NCBI GenBank assembly: GCA_035689115.1
Contig: DASSMA010000026.1
Location: forward strand, 23,555 to 87,554
Source: JAHFUS01 sp035689115
GTDB taxonomy: Bacteria; Actinomycetota; Acidimicrobiia; Acidimicrobiales; GCA-2861595
Direction: 5' to 3'
Length of the DNA stretch: 64,000 bases
A model generated the notes under the pieces. The model was not told the DNA's origin. It was given only the letters and a program-made list of their open reading frames with translations, and ran no database searches. The translations under genes were made by a program, and so were the position numbers. Positions 17,597 through 25,546 of the stretch are shown in pieces. Position 1 is the stretch's first letter. Every line of letters starts with the position of its first letter.

Positions 17597-19143
17597 ATGC
17601 GAGTCCGACGGTCGCTCACGGACGTGCAGGCGGACTACGAGGACGGCGACAAGGCCGAGCTCGAGGCCCTGTGGCGGGCCTGGAAGGGCATCAAGGAGCT
17701 GCCGCCCGACGACCCGTTCTCGTTCTTCACCATCGGCGGCTACCACGGGGAGCCCTTCCGGGGCGCCGGCTGGGGCAGCTCCGCCTACTGGGGCGGGTAC
17801 TGCAACCACGGCAACGTCCTGTTCCCCACGTGGCACCGCGCCTACCTGGTCCGCCTGGAGGAGGCGCTGCGCTCCATCCCGGGGTGCGGTGACGTCACGC
17901 TGCCGTTCTGGGACGAGACCAGCGACGAGTCGGCGTCGAGCGGCATCCCTTGGGCGCTCACCGTGGAGAACGTCGAGCTCACGGTGCCACCATCCCGAAC
18001 CCGTTGCGGTCGTTCGTGTTCAACAAGGCGATCGTCGACCACCTCGACCCGTTCCCCGATGCCGACTACAGCAAGCCGATCGGCTACGAGACGGTCCGCT
18101 ACCCGCTCTCGGGGCTGGTGGGCCCGGCCGACAAGGCGGCCACCGAGGCGCACAACGCCAAGTTCGCCGACTACTCGCTCAACGTGAAGCTGCTGAACCT
18201 GAACATCGTCTCCTGGCTCACCACGGGCATCACCGTCCAGGGGACGTTCCACCCCTACAACGTCGGGCGGGAGTACCGGAACTGCCTCGACGCGCCCAAC
18301 TACACGGTGTTCTCGAACACCACCTCGGCGACGGAGTGGAACGACCACACCGACACGCCCGCCGTCCCGCTGGAGAGCCCGCACAACCACATCCACCTGG
18401 CTGTCGGCGGGTATGAGGTGCCCGGCCAGGGGGACTTCTCCCCGATCGACGGCGCCAACGGCGACATGGGGGAGAACGACACCGCCGGCCTCGACCCGAT
18501 CTTCTTCTTCCACCACTGCCACGTGGACCGCATGTTCTGGCTGTGGCAGAAGCGGCACGGGTGCACCGGCTCGCTCGAGATCATGGAGGGGTACCCGGGC
18601 ACCAACTCCGTCGACAGCCAGGGGCCGACCCCGGGCGTGGCGCCCAACTCGTGGCTGAACGTCGACTCGCCGCTGGCCCCGTTCCGCCACCCTGACGGCC
18701 GGCCGGTCGTCTCCCGCGACCTCGTCGACATCGAGCAGCAGCTGGGCTACACCTACGGGCCCGGCTCGCTGGACGACCTGGCTGCGCCCGCGCTGGCGGC
18801 CGAGGCGCCCCAGCCGCCGGCCGGGGTGATCAGCATCCGCGGCGTCAACCGGGCCGCCATCCGCGGGTCGTTCCTGCTGTCGGCCTTCGGCACCGTCGAC
18901 GGCACCCGGCAGCACCTGGGCACCGAGGCCATCCTCAGCCGCTGGCACGTCGAGGGGTGCATGAACTGCCAGACCCACCTCGAGGCGAGGGGCCACATCC
19001 GCCTGCACGACGAGGTGGCGGCCGCCCTCGACCCCGACAGCGTGGAGGTCGAGGTGCGCACGCGCGGCCGCGAGCACCCCGGCGCCTCGGTGGCCGGCGG
19101 CCCGGGTGTCCCCGCCGCCAGGTTCACGGTGCGGCTGCGGTAG
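17597..19143 (+). pseudogene. Tyrosinase family protein split by a one-base frameshift
   Basis: A copper oxidase of the tyrosinase/hemocyanin fold of about 515 residues, read in two frames. ATG 17597 follows GGGGAGGGG. Part one (17597-17980) holds the CuA ligands (GGYHGEPF, CNHGN, PTWHR). Part two (from 17983) holds CuB (HNHIH, FFHHCHVDRM) and a C-terminal domain with CMNCQTHLE. Adding one G after 17980 restores ...VEL-DGATIPNPLRSFVF, which reads smoothly through the break. All other copper ligands are intact on both sides, so the break is either very recent or a sequencing/assembly error. If real, the product lacks the CuB site and would be inactive. Confidence 0.85.
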
Positions 19144-19150
19144 GAAATCC

Positions 19151-19175
19151 GGTCCCGCTGTCCACGGGCGGGACC
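19151..19175 (+). promoter_or_regulatory. Inverted repeat upstream of the sigma factor gene
   Basis: GGTCCCGC (19151-19158) and GCGGGACC (19168-19175) pair perfectly across nine bases, seven bases after the tyrosinase stop and 21 before the sigma factor start. It may be a terminator or a regulatory site for the sigma operon; sequence alone does not decide. Confidence 0.4.
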
Positions 19176-19196
19176 GCTCCGGCGTCTGTCGGGGTG

Positions 19197-19721
19197 ATGA
19201 TGGCGGTGATGAGCCTGGAAGAGGCGCCCGGGGCGGAGACGGGCCTCGCCGCCCTGCACCGCGACCACTACCGGTCGCTGGTGCGCCTGGCCGCCGTGCT
19301 CGTCGACGACGTGGCCACGTGCGAGGAGCTCGTGCAGGACGCGTTCGTCGCCGTCCTGGCCCGGCGGTCCGCCGTGGGCGACGCCGCCCGGCTGCCCGCC
19401 TACCTGCGCAGCGCCGTGCTGAACAGGGCCCGCAGCCACCTCCGCCGGCGGCGGACGAGCGAGCGGCCCCGGCCCCTCGCCCTGGTGCGCACCGAGCCGT
19501 CGGCGGAAGCCGGCGCGCTGCTCGACGAGGAGCACCAGGAGGTGCTCGCCGCCCTGCGGGCCCTGCCCGAGCGACAGCGTGAGGTGCTCGCCCTGCGGTA
19601 CTACATCGATCTCAGCGAGGCGGACATCGCCGCCACCCTCGGCATCGGCGCCGGCACGGTGAAGACCCACGCCCAGCGGGGCCTGGCCGCCCTGCACCAG
19701 ACCCTGGGGGAGCGCCGATGA
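19197..19721 (+). CDS. ECF-type RNA polymerase sigma factor (SigE-like family)
   Basis: A 174-residue alternative sigma factor with only regions 2 and 4. Region 2 spans about residues 18-85 (HRDHYRSLVRLAAVLVDD, CEELVQDAFVAV, AYLRSAVLNRARSHLRRR). Region 4 spans about 112-170 (LPERQREVLALRYYIDLSEADIA, GIGAGTVKTHAQRGLAAL), a helix-turn-helix for the -35 element. Several starts are possible (GTG 19194, ATG 19197, 19200, 19209); all leave region 2 intact. The ATGA overlap with the downstream membrane-anchored protein suggests that partner controls it. Confidence 0.88.
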   Translation: MMAVMSLEEAPGAETGLAALHRDHYRSLVRLAAVLVDDVATCEELVQDAFVAVLARRSAVGDAARLPAYLRSAVLNRARSHLRRRRTSERPRPLALVRTEPSAEAGALLDEEHQEVLAALRALPERQREVLALRYYIDLSEADIAATLGIGAGTVKTHAQRGLAALHQTLGERR

Positions 19722-21034
19722 CCGAGAGCACCGAGCAGGAGCTGGAGAGCGTCGAAGCCCGCCTCCGGGCCGCCATCGCCGGCCGCACGGCCACCGTCCA
19801 CCCGGCCGACGAGGACGCCGCCCTGACCCGCATCGAGCGGGGCCTCGATGTGGTGCGCCGCCGCAAGCGGCGCACCGTCCTCGCCGGGCTCGCCGCCGTC
19901 GCCGCCGCCGCCCTGGTCGCCGTCGCCGTCCCGGTGCTGCGCAGCGACGACGGGGGCCAGCAGGTCCGGGTGACGGCGTCGACCGAGGTCACCACCACGA
20001 CGACGACGACGGAGGCGGTGGGCCCCGCCACCCTCGCCGAGGTCGTCTGGCCGCCGCCCGGTCATCCCCGGTTCGCCGACCCGGCGGAGGCCGTCCGCTC
20101 CTTCGCCGAGGGCTACGTCGGGCTGGCCCACGCCGCCCTCGGGCCGTTCCGGTCCACCGGACCGTCGGCCGGCGAGGTGGACGTGCTGCCCACCGCCGAG
20201 GACGGCACCGTCCGGCCCGGGGTGCGCAGCACGGTGTCGGTACGGAACCTGGAGGGGTCCTGGTACGTCACCGGGGCGCGCGCCGCCGACATCGTCGTGG
20301 ACCGGCCGGCGGCGCTCGACCAGGTCGGTTCCCTCGTGGTGGTCGACGGGCGGGGCAGCGGCTACGAGGGCACCATCGTGGCGACAGTGCGCGACGCCGG
20401 CATGGGCGCCGGCGGGGAACTGGCGAAGCAGGTCGTCACCGCCGGGTGCTGCGAGGAGCTGCTCCCCTTCCATGTGGAGCTGCCGGTGGGCAGCCCCGCC
20501 CACGCCAGCGGCTCGCTCCTGCTCAACAACGACAGCGGGCTGGAGGCGGTCAGCAGCTTCACCGTGGTGCCGATCCGCTTCGGCGGGACCGGGGCCCCTT
20601 CCGACGAGACAACGGTCCAGGTCTTCTTCACCCAGCCGGGCGGCCAGCCGGCGGCGGTGCCCCGCACCGTCAGGAAGTCCGCCGGCGTGCTCAGGAGCGC
20701 CCTCACGCAGCTGCTCTTCGGGCCGACCAGCGAGGAACGGGACAAGGGCCTGTCCTCGGGGCTGGAGAACGCGGCCGCCGGGAGCGCCCCTGTGTCGGTC
20801 GTCATCACCGACGGGCGGGCGGTCGTGGACTTCGGCGCCGACCTGCCCAGGCTGAGTCCCGGCACGTCGGCGGCGGACGCCAGCGCCCGCTTCCTGCGCC
20901 AGCTGCACGCCACCGTGTTCCAGTTCCCCGCCGTGCGGGAGGCCGAGTACCGTGCCGGGGGCAGCTGCGCCGCATTCTGGTCGTGGTTGCAACGGGCGTG
21001 CACCACGGTGACCCCCTCCAACCCGGGGATCTGA
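19718..21034 (+). CDS. Membrane-anchored GerMN/Gmad2 protein paired with a sigma factor
   Basis: A 438-residue protein with a cytoplasmic N-terminus of about 50 residues, one membrane helix (about 53-74: RTVLAGLAAVAAAALVAVAV), a Thr-rich linker (TTTTTTTE), a Gmad2-like immunoglobulin-type domain (about 205-295, SGYEGTIVATVRDAG to SFTVVPIRF) and a C-terminal GerMN domain (about 300-425, TTVQVFFTQPGG to FPAVREAEY). It overlaps the sigma factor by 4 bp. The order cytoplasmic tail, helix, sensory outside domains resembles an anti-sigma factor, but I see no zinc HxxxCxxC anti-sigma motif, so that role is inferred from position only. Confidence 0.78.
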   Translation: MTESTEQELESVEARLRAAIAGRTATVHPADEDAALTRIERGLDVVRRRKRRTVLAGLAAVAAAALVAVAVPVLRSDDGGQQVRVTASTEVTTTTTTTEAVGPATLAEVVWPPPGHPRFADPAEAVRSFAEGYVGLAHAALGPFRSTGPSAGEVDVLPTAEDGTVRPGVRSTVSVRNLEGSWYVTGARAADIVVDRPAALDQVGSLVVVDGRGSGYEGTIVATVRDAGMGAGGELAKQVVTAGCCEELLPFHVELPVGSPAHASGSLLLNNDSGLEAVSSFTVVPIRFGGTGAPSDETTVQVFFTQPGGQPAAVPRTVRKSAGVLRSALTQLLFGPTSEERDKGLSSGLENAAAGSAPVSVVITDGRAVVDFGADLPRLSPGTSAADASARFLRQLHATVFQFPAVREAEYRAGGSCAAFWSWLQRACTTVTPSNPGI

Positions 21035-21041
21035 CCTCGCC

Positions 21042-21800
21042 TCAGGCCGTGCTCTGCTCGCGCTCGGCCACCCGGTCCTGGTGGGCCACCGCCTCGTGGT
21101 GGGCGGCCGCGCCGGCCGGGCCGGCGGGCCGGCGCGTCAGCTCGGCGAAGCGGCCGTCGCGGCCGTAGAGGATGAGGGTGTCGCCCTCCTCCACCGTCGT
21201 GTCGCCGTCGGGCACGCCGAGGTACGGGCCGTCGGCCCGCACGACGCCGAGCACCAGCACGCCCTCGTCCCTGAGCCGCAGGTCGGCCAGCGACCGGCCC
21301 GCCATCCACCCGCCGGCGACCACCAGCATCTCCTTCACCTCGTACTCGCCCGACACGTGGAGGATGGCTGCGTAGTCACGCACGTCGAGGTCGGTGTAGC
21401 GGGCCAGGGTCCGCCCGATGACGGTCGACAGCCGGCGGTCGACCCGCTTGGAGCTGGACGCGGCGTAGACGAGAGCCAGGCCTGCGATCAGCACGAGCAG
21501 CCTCGTCGCCCGCGAGCCGGCGCTGGCCGCCCCGACCACGCCGCCCAGGATGCCGGCGATGCTGGTGGCCAGCCCGACGCTGCCCACGAGCATCAGCGCC
21601 ATGATGATCCGGCGCCGGGCCGGGTGGCCCACCACCGCCTCGGACTCGGTGGTCGTGAAGCCCACGCCCGTGAGCGCCGAGCGGGCCTGGAAGCGGGCCG
21701 CCGGGCGCGGCATCCCCGTGGCAGTGAGGGCGATGGTAGCGATCCGTGTGATCAGCAGCGACATCATGGCGACCAGGAGCAGGAGCGCGATCCCGTACAC
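21042..21800 (-). CDS. Membrane protein with C-terminal TrkA-C (RCK_C) domain
   Basis: A 252-residue protein. About four hydrophobic segments occupy residues 1-110, broken by a polar loop (TGMPRPAARFQARSALTGVGFTTTESE) that resembles a pore or gating segment. The TrkA-C domain is about 140-225 (SGEYEVKEMLVVAGGWMAG, LVLGVVRADGPYLGVPDGDTTVEEGDTLILYG), which in other proteins binds nucleotides such as c-di-AMP and gates potassium or anion channels. GTG 21800 follows TAGGAAA. It lies 27 bp downstream of a desaturase on the same strand, so both may share a transcript. Ion specificity unknown. Confidence 0.8.
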   Translation of the reverse strand: MYGIALLLLVAMMSLLITRIATIALTATGMPRPAARFQARSALTGVGFTTTESEAVVGHPARRRIIMALMLVGSVGLATSIAGILGGVVGAASAGSRATRLLVLIAGLALVYAASSSKRVDRRLSTVIGRTLARYTDLDVRDYAAILHVSGEYEVKEMLVVAGGWMAGRSLADLRLRDEGVLVLGVVRADGPYLGVPDGDTTVEEGDTLILYGRDGRFAELTRRPAGPAGAAAHHEAVAHQDRVAEREQSTA

Positions 21801-21827
21801 GACGGTTTCCTACCCACACCCGCCGCT

Positions 21828-22889
21828 CTACACCTCCGCGAAGCGCCGCCAGGTGTGGGTGTCGAACTCGTACAGCTGGCACGTGCGGAAGATGCGCCGC
21901 ACCTCCCGGGCGCGCAGCCGGTACTGCACGACGTCGGCGCCGTACCGCCGGCGCAGGTCCTCCCACGCCAGGGGGAGCCGGTAGAAGGGGATCCGGCTGT
22001 CCACGTGATGGGGCGCGTGGATGAAGATGTTGTGGGACAAGGTTTCCACCACGGGGTTCGAGCGGATCACGGTGCTGCACCTCACGCTGCCGAGGGCCGG
22101 GGACCACTCGTCCCGGTCGGCGAAGAACGGCACGTCCGGGTGGGTGTGGTGCAGGTAGACGACGAGGGCGATGATCCACGTGAAGACGAGGAACGGCACG
22201 ACGACTGCGGCGGCGACGCCGGTCCAGCTCCCCGTGGCGCGCCAGGCCACTGCCGAGAGCGCGACGGCGAAGGCGACCGTGCCCGCCTTCGCCGCCCGGA
22301 ACGAACGTCGCCGCCGGTCGTCGGGCCGGAAGCGCACCATGCCCTTCCACCAGACCTGGACCAGGTAGTGGAGACCGCAGCCGGCCCAGTGCCGCTCCGC
22401 CCGGTAGGCCGCCCGGCCCCACCGCGACCGTGACCGGTACTCGTCGGGAGTCAGGGGACGCCAGATCCAGTCGATGGGCGACAGGGCGGTGAAGCCGTGG
22501 TGCACGCGGTTGTGACCGTAGACCCACGGCCGGTACAGCTGGAGGGACGGCAGCATGGCGGCCGTGCCGAGCACCTCCGCCCACCGGCCGCTGCGGAACA
22601 GCGCGCCGTGGGCGGCGTCGTGGGCCCAGACGAACAGCACCGCCACGCCGACGCCGGCCAGCCCGCCCCACGCCAGCCGGGCGACGGGGGAACGGGCGAG
22701 GAGGGCCCCGGCGAGGGGAAGGGCGTAGAGCGCGAGGTCGACCAGCAGCCAGGCCACCGCCAGTGACGGGCGGCGGCGGTAGCACCCGTCTGAGAAGCCG
22801 GCCCGGACCTCGCCGATTCGCGGACGCGGCAAGGCGATGGGGAGAGGCACCACCCTGACATCTGGGTCCTCGGCGAGGTGGCCGGGCAT
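21828..22889 (-). CDS. Membrane fatty-acid desaturase/hydroxylase family protein
   Basis: A 353-residue di-iron membrane enzyme of the FA_desaturase family. The three His boxes are HDAAHGALF, HNRVHHG and HAPHHVDSRIP, with a further VVYLHHTHPDV segment before the last box. Helices lie at about residues 45-90 and 200-250. It differs from the acyl-CoA type desaturase at 13.8 kb in box spacing and C-terminus. ATG 22889 is preceded by TACCGT at seven bases, so a leaderless message is likely. It is divergent from cydA across 136 bp. Substrate (lipid, carotenoid or other) cannot be told. Confidence 0.85.
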   Translation of the reverse strand: MPGHLAEDPDVRVVPLPIALPRPRIGEVRAGFSDGCYRRRPSLAVAWLLVDLALYALPLAGALLARSPVARLAWGGLAGVGVAVLFVWAHDAAHGALFRSGRWAEVLGTAAMLPSLQLYRPWVYGHNRVHHGFTALSPIDWIWRPLTPDEYRSRSRWGRAAYRAERHWAGCGLHYLVQVWWKGMVRFRPDDRRRRSFRAAKAGTVAFAVALSAVAWRATGSWTGVAAAVVVPFLVFTWIIALVVYLHHTHPDVPFFADRDEWSPALGSVRCSTVIRSNPVVETLSHNIFIHAPHHVDSRIPFYRLPLAWEDLRRRYGADVVQYRLRAREVRRIFRTCQLYEFDTHTWRRFAEV

Positions 22890-22896
22890 GGAGCGA

Positions 22897-22902
22897 ACGG
22901 TA
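22897..22902 (-). promoter_or_regulatory. -10 hexamer TACCGT of the desaturase gene
   Basis: On the minus strand TACCGT lies seven bases before ATG 22889, the same sequence and spacing as at 11950-11955. No Shine-Dalgarno is present. Confidence 0.45.
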
Positions 22903-22962
22903 CGAAAGGGCGCGTGGCGACGGCAGGGACTTTCGGCCCTAACGAGGGGGACCGAACGGCCC

Positions 22963-22993
22963 TTGGCGGACTAGTCAACTAGCTGGGTACACT
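22963..22993 (+). promoter_or_regulatory. Candidate cydA promoter
   Basis: TTGGCG (22963-22968) and TACACT (22988-22993) form a plausible -35/-10 pair with a 19-bp spacer, slightly long. The short inverted repeat CTAGT-CA-ACTAG (22971-22982) lies between them. A Rex-type operator starts on the last base of the -10. Confidence 0.4.
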
Positions 22994-23010
22994 CGTGAAA
23001 GTTTTCACAA
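22993..23010 (+). promoter_or_regulatory. Rex-like redox operator upstream of cydA
   Basis: TCGTGAAAGTTTTCACAA matches the actinobacterial Rex operator pattern TTGTGAA-N4-TTCACAA at all but one position, with perfect 6-bp arms GTGAAA/TTTCAC. In Streptomyces, Rex senses the NADH/NAD ratio and represses cydABCD through such sites. The site spans the end of the predicted -10 and the transcription start, and its last bases merge with the AAGGAG ribosome-binding site (23009-23014). No rex gene is in the window. Rex control is inferred from the match and from the identity of the gene behind it. Confidence 0.7.
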
Positions 23011-23025
23011 GGAGCCCTGACCAAC

Positions 23026-24423
23026 GTGCGTACCGTCGACCTGGCCCGCTGGCAGTTCGGGATCACGACCGTCTACCACTTCCTTTTCGTCCCCCTCACC
23101 ATCGGGCTGGCGTTCTTCGTGGCCATCCTCCAGACGCTGGCCCACCGCACCGGCAACGACGTCTACCGGCGCATGACCGCCTTCTGGGGCAAGCTTTTCT
23201 TGATCAACTTCGCCCTGGGCGTCGTCACCGGGATCGTCCAGGAGTTCCAGTTCGGGATGAACTGGTCCGACTATTCGAGGTTCGTGGGCGACATCTTCGG
23301 CGCCCCGCTGGCGGTCGAGGGCCTGCTCGCGTTCTTCCTGGAGTCGACGTTCCTCGGGCTGTGGATCTTCGGCCGCGACCGCCTGCCGGATCGCCTGCAC
23401 CTGCTGTCGATCTGGATGGTGGCGATTGGAACGACGACCTCGGCGTACTTCATCCTGGCCGCCAACTCGTGGATGCAGCACCCGGTGGGCTACACGGTCA
23501 ACCCGGTGACGGGGCGGGCCGAGATGCACGACTTCCTGGCCGTGCTCACCAACATCACCGCCCTGGCCGCCTTCCCCCACACCATCTTCGGCTCCTGGCT
23601 CGGCGCCGGGATGCTGGTCCTGGGCGTGAGCGCCTGGCACCTGCTGCGGGGCAACGAGGTCGACCTGTTCCGCCGCTCGGCCAGGATCGCCCTTGTGCTC
23701 GCCTTTCCCGCCGCGGTGGGCGCCGCACTCACCGGCCATTTCCAGGCCCAGATCATGAGCAAGCAGCAGCCGATGAAGATGGCGGCCGCCGAGGCGCTCT
23801 GGAAGACCGAGAAGCCGGCCGCCTTCTCGCTCTTCGCCGTCGGCGACATCCGGAACGGGCGCAACCGCTTCAACCTGGCCATCCCGCGGGCCCTGAGCTA
23901 CCTGTCGACCGACTCGCTCGACGGTGAGGTCAAGGGCGTCAACGACCTCCAGTCGCAGTACGAGAAGACCTACGGGCCGGGCAACTACCGACCGCACGTG
24001 GGCCTCGCCTACTGGAGCTTCCGGGTGATGATCGGCGCCGGCCTCCTGTGCATCCCCCTCACCGGCTTCGGGCTCCTGCTGCTGCGCCGCCGCCGGCTGG
24101 AGGAGTCCCGGCGGTTCCTCAAGGTGATCCTGGTGGTGGGCATGGCCCTACCGCTGCTGTCGAACGTGGCGGGGTGGGTCTTCACCGAGATGGCCCGCCA
24201 GCCGTGGGTGGTGTTCGGGCTGCTGCGGGTGGAGGACGCGGTGTCGCCCTCGGTGAGCGCCGCCTGGGTGGCCACCACCCTCGCCGGCTTCACCCTGCTG
24301 TACGGGGTGCTGGCCGTCGTGGAGGGCTGGCTGATGCTCCGCTACGCCAAGGCGGGGCCGGCGCCCGAACCGGAACCGGGCTCCTACGTCGAGTCCCAGC
24401 TCGCCCCGATCCTCGCCTACTGA
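23026..24423 (+). CDS. cydA: Cytochrome bd quinol oxidase subunit I
   Basis: The 465-residue haem-bearing subunit of the high-affinity terminal oxidase, which oxidises quinol and reduces O2 without pumping protons. It opens with VDLARWQFGITTVYHFLFVPLTIG, whose His is a haem ligand, and contains EFQFGMNWSDYSRFVGDIFGAPL, HTIFGSWLGAG and TEMARQPWVVFGLLR (family EMGRQPW). The quinol-binding Q-loop around residues 250-325 is short. Nine membrane helices are expected. GTG 23026 lies 11 bases after AAGGAG. It is first in cydABDC and sits behind a Rex-like operator, which points to induction when oxygen is low. Confidence 0.96.
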   Translation: MRTVDLARWQFGITTVYHFLFVPLTIGLAFFVAILQTLAHRTGNDVYRRMTAFWGKLFLINFALGVVTGIVQEFQFGMNWSDYSRFVGDIFGAPLAVEGLLAFFLESTFLGLWIFGRDRLPDRLHLLSIWMVAIGTTTSAYFILAANSWMQHPVGYTVNPVTGRAEMHDFLAVLTNITALAAFPHTIFGSWLGAGMLVLGVSAWHLLRGNEVDLFRRSARIALVLAFPAAVGAALTGHFQAQIMSKQQPMKMAAAEALWKTEKPAAFSLFAVGDIRNGRNRFNLAIPRALSYLSTDSLDGEVKGVNDLQSQYEKTYGPGNYRPHVGLAYWSFRVMIGAGLLCIPLTGFGLLLLRRRRLEESRRFLKVILVVGMALPLLSNVAGWVFTEMARQPWVVFGLLRVEDAVSPSVSAAWVATTLAGFTLLYGVLAVVEGWLMLRYAKAGPAPEPEPGSYVESQLAPILAY

Positions 24424-24436
24424 GAGGCCCGTCAAC

Positions 24437-25546
24437 GTGGACTACACCAACCTGAACACGCTCTGGTTCGCCCTCGTCGCCGTGCTGTGGCTCGGCTACT
24501 TCTTCCTGGAGGGCTTCGACTTCGGCGTCGGCATCCTCCTGCCCTTCCTCGGCCGCGACGACACCGACCGCCGGGTCCTCATCAACACCATCGGCCCGGT
24601 GTGGGACGGCAACGAGGTCTGGCTGCTCGTCGCCGGCGGCGCCACCTTCGCCGCCTTCCCCGGCTGGTACGCCACGCTGTTCAGCGGCTTCTACCTGCCG
24701 CTCTTCCTCGTCCTCGTGGCCCTCATCGTCCGCAACGTGGCCTTCGAGTACCGGGGGAAGCACGACAGCCAGGCGTGGCGGGCGGCCTGGGACACGGCCA
24801 TCTTCGTGGGCAGCCTGGTCCCGGCCCTCCTGTGGGGCGTGGCCTGGGCCAACATCCTCCACGGCGTGCCCATCGACAAGTCGGGGAACTACGCCGGCGG
24901 GTTCTTCACCCTGCTCACCCCCTACGCCCTCCTGGGCGGCGTGCTGTCGCTCGGCCTGTTCACGCTGCACGGCGCGGTGTTCCTCACCCTGCGGACGGGG
25001 GGCGACATGCCCGAGCGGACGCGGCGGGTGGCCGCCGCCCTGTCCGTGCCCGTGCTCGCCGTGGTCGGCCTCTTCCTCGGCTGGACGCTGCTGTTCGCCC
25101 GCGTCCACGGCCGGGGCGTCGTGCCCGCCGTCGTGCCCGTCCTCGCCCTGGTGGCCGGCGCCGCCGCGGTGGCGCTGGTGCGGCTGCGCCGCGACGGCTG
25201 GGCGTTCGTGGCCACCGGCATGACCATCCTGGCGACCTTCGCCACCGTGTTCCTGAACCTCTACCCGCGGGTGATGCCGTCGAGCATGGCGCGGGCCTTC
25301 GACCTCACCATCTTCAACACGTCGTCCACGCCGTACACCCTCGGGATCATGACCATCGTGGCCCTGATCTTCACGCCCGTCGTGCTGCTCTACCAGGGCT
25401 GGACGTACCACGTGTTCCGGGCCCGGGTCTCGCGGGACCGGTTCGAGACGAAGGTGGGGAGCCCGATCGACGTGCTCGCCGCCGTCCTGCGCCACGAGCC
25501 GTACGCCTACCGGGGCAACGTCAGCAGCGGTCCGGCCCGCCGGTGA
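24437..25546 (+). CDS. cydB: Cytochrome bd quinol oxidase subunit II
   Basis: The 369-residue partner of CydA, a membrane protein of eight or nine helices. Family signatures EGFDFGVGILLPFLGRDD, NTIGPVWDGNEVWLLVAGGATFAAFP and YATLFSGFYLPLFLVL are all near the N-terminus, and SSTPYTLGIMTIVALIFTPVVLLYQGWTYHVFR near the C-terminus. GTG 24437 lies 13 bp after the cydA stop. Its own stop overlaps cydD by 4 bp (GTGA). Confidence 0.96.
   Translation: MDYTNLNTLWFALVAVLWLGYFFLEGFDFGVGILLPFLGRDDTDRRVLINTIGPVWDGNEVWLLVAGGATFAAFPGWYATLFSGFYLPLFLVLVALIVRNVAFEYRGKHDSQAWRAAWDTAIFVGSLVPALLWGVAWANILHGVPIDKSGNYAGGFFTLLTPYALLGGVLSLGLFTLHGAVFLTLRTGGDMPERTRRVAAALSVPVLAVVGLFLGWTLLFARVHGRGVVPAVVPVLALVAGAAAVALVRLRRDGWAFVATGMTILATFATVFLNLYPRVMPSSMARAFDLTIFNTSSTPYTLGIMTIVALIFTPVVLLYQGWTYHVFRARVSRDRFETKVGSPIDVLAAVLRHEPYAYRGNVSSGPARR

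Noticed and set aside
14842..22978. GGACTAGTCAA occurs at 14842-14852 and 22968-22978 upstream of two genes
   Set aside because: The distance to any -10 differs between the two sites and only two copies exist, so a shared operator is not supported.
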